This document shows positions 6,759 to 9,034 of a stretch of 9,034 bases of DNA, one piece after another. The stretch covers positions 1 to 9,034 of the forward strand of contig JAICIL010000184.1 of the NCBI GenBank assembly GCA_025924435.1, in the 5' to 3' direction. Numbering within the stretch: position 1 is the first letter of the stretch; every line of letters begins with the position of its first letter. Source of the DNA: Chloroflexia bacterium. Its GTDB lineage: Bacteria; Chloroflexota; Chloroflexia; Thermomicrobiales; JALYUS01. The notes under the pieces were generated by a model that worked only from the letters and a program-made list of their open reading frames with translations, was not told the origin of the DNA and made no database searches. Made by a program: the position numbers and the translations under genes.

Positions 6759-7505
6759 ATGCCGGAAGGACAGCAAGCGGAGCGCGTCGCGATTGTCACG
6801 GGGGCGGCGCGCGGGATCGGGCGGGCGATTGCCGAGCGACTCGTGGCGGACGGCCACCGCGTGGCGATTGTGGATCGGGACGGCCCCGCCGCGAACGCCG
6901 CCGCGCAGGCGCTCGGCGAGCGGGCGCAGGCAATCACCTGCGACATCACGGACGCCGCCGCCGTCAACGCGATGGTCTGGCACGTCCACGCAACGTGGGG
7001 GCGCGTGGACGTGCTCGTCAACAACGCGGGGATCGTCGGGCCGAACAAGCCGCTCGTCGAGGTCACGGATGGCGAATGGGCGAGCGTGCTCGCGGTCAAC
7101 CTCACCGGCACCTTCAACTGCTGCCGCGCCGTCGTGCCGCAGATGCAGGCGAACGACTGGGGCCGGATCGTCAACATCGCCTCGATCGCGGGCAAGGAGG
7201 GCAACCCCTTCCTCGCCGCGTACAGCACGACGAAAGCGGCGGTGATCGGCCTCACCAAATCGCTCGGCAAGGAGTTGGCGACGACGAACATCCGCGTCAA
7301 CTGCGTGACGCCCGCCGTGATCGAGACGGAAATCCTCGCGCAGATGACGCGGGAGACGATTGAGTACATGGTCGCGAAGATCCCGATGGGACGGCCGGGG
7401 AAAGTGACGGAAGTCGCCGCGCTCGTCGCGTGGCTGGCGAGCGACGAATGCGCCTTCAGCACGGGCGCCGTCTTCGACGTTTCCGGCGGCCGGGCGACCT
7501 ATTGA
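6759..7505 (+). CDS. SDR-family dehydrogenase, likely sugar-acid (2-keto-3-deoxy-L-rhamnonate/fuconate type)
   Basis: 248-residue classical short-chain dehydrogenase, cytoplasmic. The Rossmann motif is TGAARGIG (14-21). D39 at the end of the second strand favours NAD over NADP. NNAG is at 88-91, and the catalytic set is N114, S142, Y155 and K159 (YSTTK). The ending SFxxGAVFDVSGGRATY (about 233-248) and the IPMGRPGKV segment resemble, from memory, the SDR enzymes that oxidise 2-keto-3-deoxy-L-rhamnonate or -fuconate; a generic FabG-like reductase is the alternative. I chose ATG 6759 because of the AGGAGG 5 bases before it. It follows the HEPN gene by 14 bases, so it is probably cotranscribed with the MNT-HEPN pair, though its codon use and G+C (about 67 %) match the older neighbours. 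A link to the RhaM/isomerase operon at the right is inferred. Confidence 0.9.
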   Translation: MPEGQQAERVAIVTGAARGIGRAIAERLVADGHRVAIVDRDGPAANAAAQALGERAQAITCDITDAAAVNAMVWHVHATWGRVDVLVNNAGIVGPNKPLVEVTDGEWASVLAVNLTGTFNCCRAVVPQMQANDWGRIVNIASIAGKEGNPFLAAYSTTKAAVIGLTKSLGKELATTNIRVNCVTPAVIETEILAQMTRETIEYMVAKIPMGRPGKVTEVAALVAWLASDECAFSTGAVFDVSGGRATY

Positions 7506-7520
7506 GCGGAATGCTACTCC

Positions 7521-7565
7521 CTTCCTGATACGCGACGATGCGCGGGCTTTTCGGCCATCAGGAAG
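7521..7565 (+). terminator. Inverted repeat after the SDR gene, possible terminator or structured element
   Basis: CTTCCTGAT (7521-7529) and its exact reverse complement ATCAGGAAG (7557-7565) are separated by 27 bases that include CGCG repeats and a TTTT run. It begins 15 bases after the SDR stop. There is no T-tract after the right arm, so it is not a classic intrinsic terminator. Confidence 0.35.
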
Positions 7566-7641
7566 CGGGAAACGCGATATGTCAAGCAAGCGCGGACGAG
7601 GCGAACGCACGTGCGGAATTGCCCAAATTTGCCCGCCATAT

Positions 7642-7669
7642 TTGACTTTTTCGTCATCCGTGGTATAAA
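7642..7669 (+). promoter_or_regulatory. Sigma70-type promoter of the HU gene
   Basis: TTGACT (7642-7647) and TATAAA (7664-7669) are separated by 16 bases, with TGG (7661-7663) making an extended -10. Transcription should start near 7676, giving a leader of about 80 bases. This is the best promoter match in the window and fits a highly expressed nucleoid protein. Confidence 0.8.
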
Positions 7670-7682
7670 CGAAAGGAAGAAT

Positions 7683-7740
7683 CCAGTACATACTGTTCGT
7701 ACTGGGTACACGGGTGCGGTCGAAGGGAGCGTCGCCGCAC
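7683..7740 (+). promoter_or_regulatory. Two-hairpin leader of the HU mRNA
   Basis: Hairpin 1 has the 7-bp stem CCAGTAC (7683-7689) / GTACTGG (7699-7705) with a 9-base loop. Hairpin 2 has the 6-bp stem GTGCGG (7714-7719) / CCGCAC (7735-7740). Both lie between the promoter and the Shine-Dalgarno AAGGAGG (7744-7750). They could stabilise the mRNA or bind HU itself; neither hides the ribosome-binding site. Confidence 0.5.
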
Positions 7741-7756
7741 ATTAAGGAGGAAGGCA

Positions 7757-8026
7757 ATGCACAAGTCCGACCTGGTGAAAGCGGTCGCCACGAACGCCAA
7801 CATGAGCGGCCCGGCGGCGGAGAAGGCGGTCAACACCGTCTTCGAGACGATCAAGGATTCGCTGAAACAGGGCGACAAAGTCACCCTCACCGGCTTCGGC
7901 ACCTTCGAGGTCGCCAACCAGGCGGCGCGCGAGGGGCGCAACCCGAAGACGAACAGCAAGATTCAGATCGCGGCCCGCAAGCGCGTCCGCTTCCGCCTCG
8001 GCAGCGACCTCGACGCCATCCGCTAA
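7757..8026 (+). CDS. hup: HU-family DNA-binding nucleoid protein
   Basis: 89-residue histone-like protein, the usual length for HU. It forms dimers that bend and compact DNA without strict sequence specificity. The N-terminal helices (about 3-40) run into the signature GFGTFEV (46-52). The DNA-embracing arm contains REGRNPKTNSKIQIAARKRVRF (58-79 region), with the intercalating proline at P63 in RNP. The start is firm: AAGGAGG lies 6 bases before the ATG at 7757. It stands alone, with its own promoter and its own palindromic terminator. Compared with IHF, the neutral HU-like helix and standard length favour HU, though a single subunit cannot formally exclude a homodimeric IHF-like role. Confidence 0.96.
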   Translation: MHKSDLVKAVATNANMSGPAAEKAVNTVFETIKDSLKQGDKVTLTGFGTFEVANQAAREGRNPKTNSKIQIAARKRVRFRLGSDLDAIR

Positions 8027-8045
8027 TTGCGCGGTTATCGCCGCC

Positions 8046-8079
8046 ACGTGCTCCCGCTAGCGGGAGCACGTTTTCTTTG
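8046..8079 (+). terminator. 26-bp palindromic intrinsic terminator after HU
   Basis: Bases 8046-8071 are a perfect palindrome with 13-bp arms (ACGTGCTCCCGCT and its reverse complement), folding with a CTAG loop, followed by TTTTCTTTG. The T-tract exists only on the plus strand, so termination is for HU transcripts and not for the convergent rhaM operon. Confidence 0.88.
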
Positions 8080-8080
8080 T

Positions 8081-8114
8081 TTGCCCCTCTCCCATGCGCG
8101 GGGGAAGGGGGCAA
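8081..8114 (-). repeat. Imperfect hairpin 3' of rhaM
   Basis: TTGCCCCTCTCCC (8081-8093) can pair with GGGAAGGGGGCAA (8102-8114) over 13 bp with 2 mismatches around an 8-base loop. It lies just beyond the rhaM stop codon and has no T-tract on either strand. It may be a dispersed repeat unit or a mRNA 3'-end stabiliser. Confidence 0.45.
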
Positions 8115-8122
8115 TCTGGCAT

Positions 8123-8443
8123 TCATTCCAGATGAAATATCTCCGCCAGCCGGAGGAAACCCTCGTCGGGGCGGCGGTCGTCGAGATCGGCGAAGTATGG
8201 GGCCATATGCGCCTGCCACCGCGCGTTGATCTCCCGCGAGGCCATCCCCGCAAGCGCGGCATCCAGATCCGGCGTCTCGAAGTAACCGACGAGCAGCCCG
8301 TCATCGCGCAGGAAGAGCGAGTAGTTGCGCCAGCCCGTCGCGCGGAGCGCGTCCAGCATCGCGGGCCAGACGGCGCGATGCTCCCGCGTGTATTCGTCGA
8401 GCCGCTCCGGCCGGACCTGCAAGAGGAAACAGACGCGTTCCAT
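8123..8443 (-). CDS. rhaM: L-rhamnose mutarotase
   Basis: 106-residue enzyme that interconverts the alpha and beta anomers of L-rhamnose (and related sugars) in the cytoplasm, feeding the isomerase or dehydrogenase. The active-site residues known from the E. coli enzyme sit at the same numbers: H22 (EHRAVWPAM), Y41 (NYSLFLRDDG) and W76 (ARWQAHM). The family block YSLFLRDDGLLVGYFE is complete, and the length equals that of the family. The start is supported by AAGGAG about 7 bases upstream. It is transcribed leftwards, 93 bases behind the isomerase-like gene, with the heptamer hairpin between them, so the two are probably one operon. The stop codon lies in the loop of a small ATCTGG/CCAGAT hairpin (8114-8133). 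Confidence 0.93.
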   Translation of the reverse strand: MERVCFLLQVRPERLDEYTREHRAVWPAMLDALRATGWRNYSLFLRDDGLLVGYFETPDLDAALAGMASREINARWQAHMAPYFADLDDRRPDEGFLRLAEIFHLE

Positions 8444-8458
8444 ACAGCGCTCCTTCCG

Positions 8459-8542
8459 AAGTAACGAGTAACGAGTCGCGAGTCGCGAGTAACAAGACCG
8501 GGAGTATTCTCCTCGTTACTCGTTACTCGCGACTCGTTACTC
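8459..8542. repeat. Heptamer-repeat hairpin (GAGTAAC/GAGTCGC), 28-bp stem
   Basis: The left arm holds five tandem heptamers (AAGTAAC, GAGTAAC, GAGTCGC, GAGTCGC, GAGTAAC; 8459-8493). The right arm holds four reverse-complement heptamers (GTTACTC, GTTACTC, GCGACTC, GTTACTC; 8515-8542). The inner four pairs form a 28-bp stem with 2 mismatches. The 21-base loop (8494-8514) contains a smaller GGAG/CTCC hairpin. On the minus strand the outermost right-hand heptamer GAGTAAC supplies the last Glu codon and the TAA stop of the isomerase-like gene. It resembles short tandem repeat families spread through some genomes. Confidence 0.85.
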
Positions 8543-9034
8543 GATGACGGCGAGATCGAGGCCGAGCACGCGGCTCAGTTTCCGGAGCGTGCGCGCCTGG
8601 TGGCCGAGGCCAAGGGCGACGTGGTGTGTCGGGCCTTCGGCGCACCACCGCTCGATGAAGGCGGCGGGGCCACCGGGGAACTTCAGGCGCGAGTTCGTGT
8701 TGCCGGTGCGGAGGACGGGCCCCGGCACGCACTCGCCCTCCGCCGCGATCAGTTTGAGGTGGCCGTCCGCTGTCTGCGTCAGGCCGAGGATCGTGACCGG
8801 CCCGGTTTGGACGGTGAACTCGACGGACAGCCCGCCGCCCCGCTTGCCGTGGAAGACTTCCAGCGCGCGCAGCGTCGGCGGGGCGGCGCTGATCGCGAGG
8901 TGGCCGGGGCCGTCGTGGCCCATGAGGAGGATGTCGTCATTAAAGTCCATCGCCATGAACTCCGCGAACGAGCCGCCGACGCCGAGCGCCACGTGGTGCG
9001 TCGGGCCTTCGGCGCACCAGGCGTCGAAGAACGC
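8537..9034 (-). CDS. L-fucose/L-arabinose isomerase-like protein, C-terminal part
   Basis: C-terminal 165 residues of a COG2407-type sugar isomerase that interconverts an aldose and a ketose with a metal ion. Recognisable family blocks are GGSFAEFMAMDFNDD (20-34), LMGHDGPGHLAIS, VFHGKRGGGLSVEFTVQTGPVTIL, EGECVPGPVLRTGNTNSRLKF, and the terminal WCAEGPTHHVALGLGHQARTL. The gene continues beyond the right edge, and its stop TAA (8537-8539) lies in the heptamer repeat. It precedes rhaM on the same strand, suggesting catabolism of a deoxy sugar or pentose; which sugar cannot be read here. One oddity: residues 6-18 repeat residues 130-142 exactly (WCAEGPTHHVALG), where family members usually show a different sequence before GGSF. 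Confidence 0.82.
   Translation of the reverse strand, partial: AFFDAWCAEGPTHHVALGVGGSFAEFMAMDFNDDILLMGHDGPGHLAISAAPPTLRALEVFHGKRGGGLSVEFTVQTGPVTILGLTQTADGHLKLIAAEGECVPGPVLRTGNTNSRLKFPGGPAAFIERWCAEGPTHHVALGLGHQARTLRKLSRVLGLDLAVIE

Noticed and set aside
8027..8464. 145-codon plus-strand open frame after HU
   Set aside because: It crosses the HU terminator and is the antisense shadow of rhaM, whose frame keeps H22, Y41 and W76.
8459..8542. CRISPR array
   Set aside because: The units are 7 bases, in direct tandem without spacers, and arranged as two inverted arms; this is a hairpin repeat.

Overview
The window is high-GC bacterial DNA. Sample lines run at about 67 % G+C in most genes and about 75 % in the YD-repeat gene. 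The mix of genes (a giant SpvB/YD-repeat protein, an HtrA protease with an NHGNSGGP active site, a MNT-HEPN pair, an arabinose/fucose-isomerase-like enzyme with a rhamnose mutarotase) and the 10-13 bp stem terminators suggest a Chloroflexota (Thermomicrobia-like) or similar high-GC environmental bacterium. This is inference; there is no rRNA or marker gene that fixes the taxon.

Layout. 2-4204 (+) is the 3' part of a very large SpvB/YD-repeat (Rhs-like) gene. It enters from the left edge and stops abruptly after the YD repeats, where it runs into the 3' end of a convergent AhpD-like gene (4153-4563, -). A divergent intergenic region then leads to an HtrA/DegP-type serine protease (4745-5926, +), closed by a strong intrinsic terminator. 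Next comes a compact, lower-GC (about 50-55 %) nucleotidyltransferase (MNT) / HEPN pair (6018-6338 and 6331-6744, +). It is followed after 14 bases by an SDR dehydrogenase (6759-7505, +) that resembles 2-keto-3-deoxy-L-rhamnonate/fuconate dehydrogenases. A 250-base intergenic region carries a clear sigma70-type promoter and a structured leader for the HU-family protein (7757-8026, +), which ends in a 26-bp palindromic terminator. On the minus strand, reading leftwards from beyond the right edge, lie the C-terminal part of an arabinose/fucose-isomerase-like protein (8537-9034) and rhaM, L-rhamnose mutarotase (8123-8443). They are separated by a 28-bp hairpin built of heptamer repeats.

How the genes may work together. 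The isomerase and RhaM form a probable deoxy-sugar/pentose operon, and the SDR may belong to the same sugar-acid pathway, though it lies on the other strand beyond hupB. The MNT-HEPN pair is a probable toxin-antitoxin (antitoxin first) that looks newly inserted between the HtrA terminator and the SDR ribosome-binding site, so it may now drive the SDR.

The most notable points are: the amputated YD-repeat gene abutting a housekeeping gene; the MNT-HEPN cassette with an apparently leaderless start and an internal perfect 22-bp alternating purine-pyrimidine palindrome; the heptamer hairpin that supplies the isomerase stop codon; and a near-identical 39-base segment occurring twice in the isomerase reading frame, one copy at the window edge.
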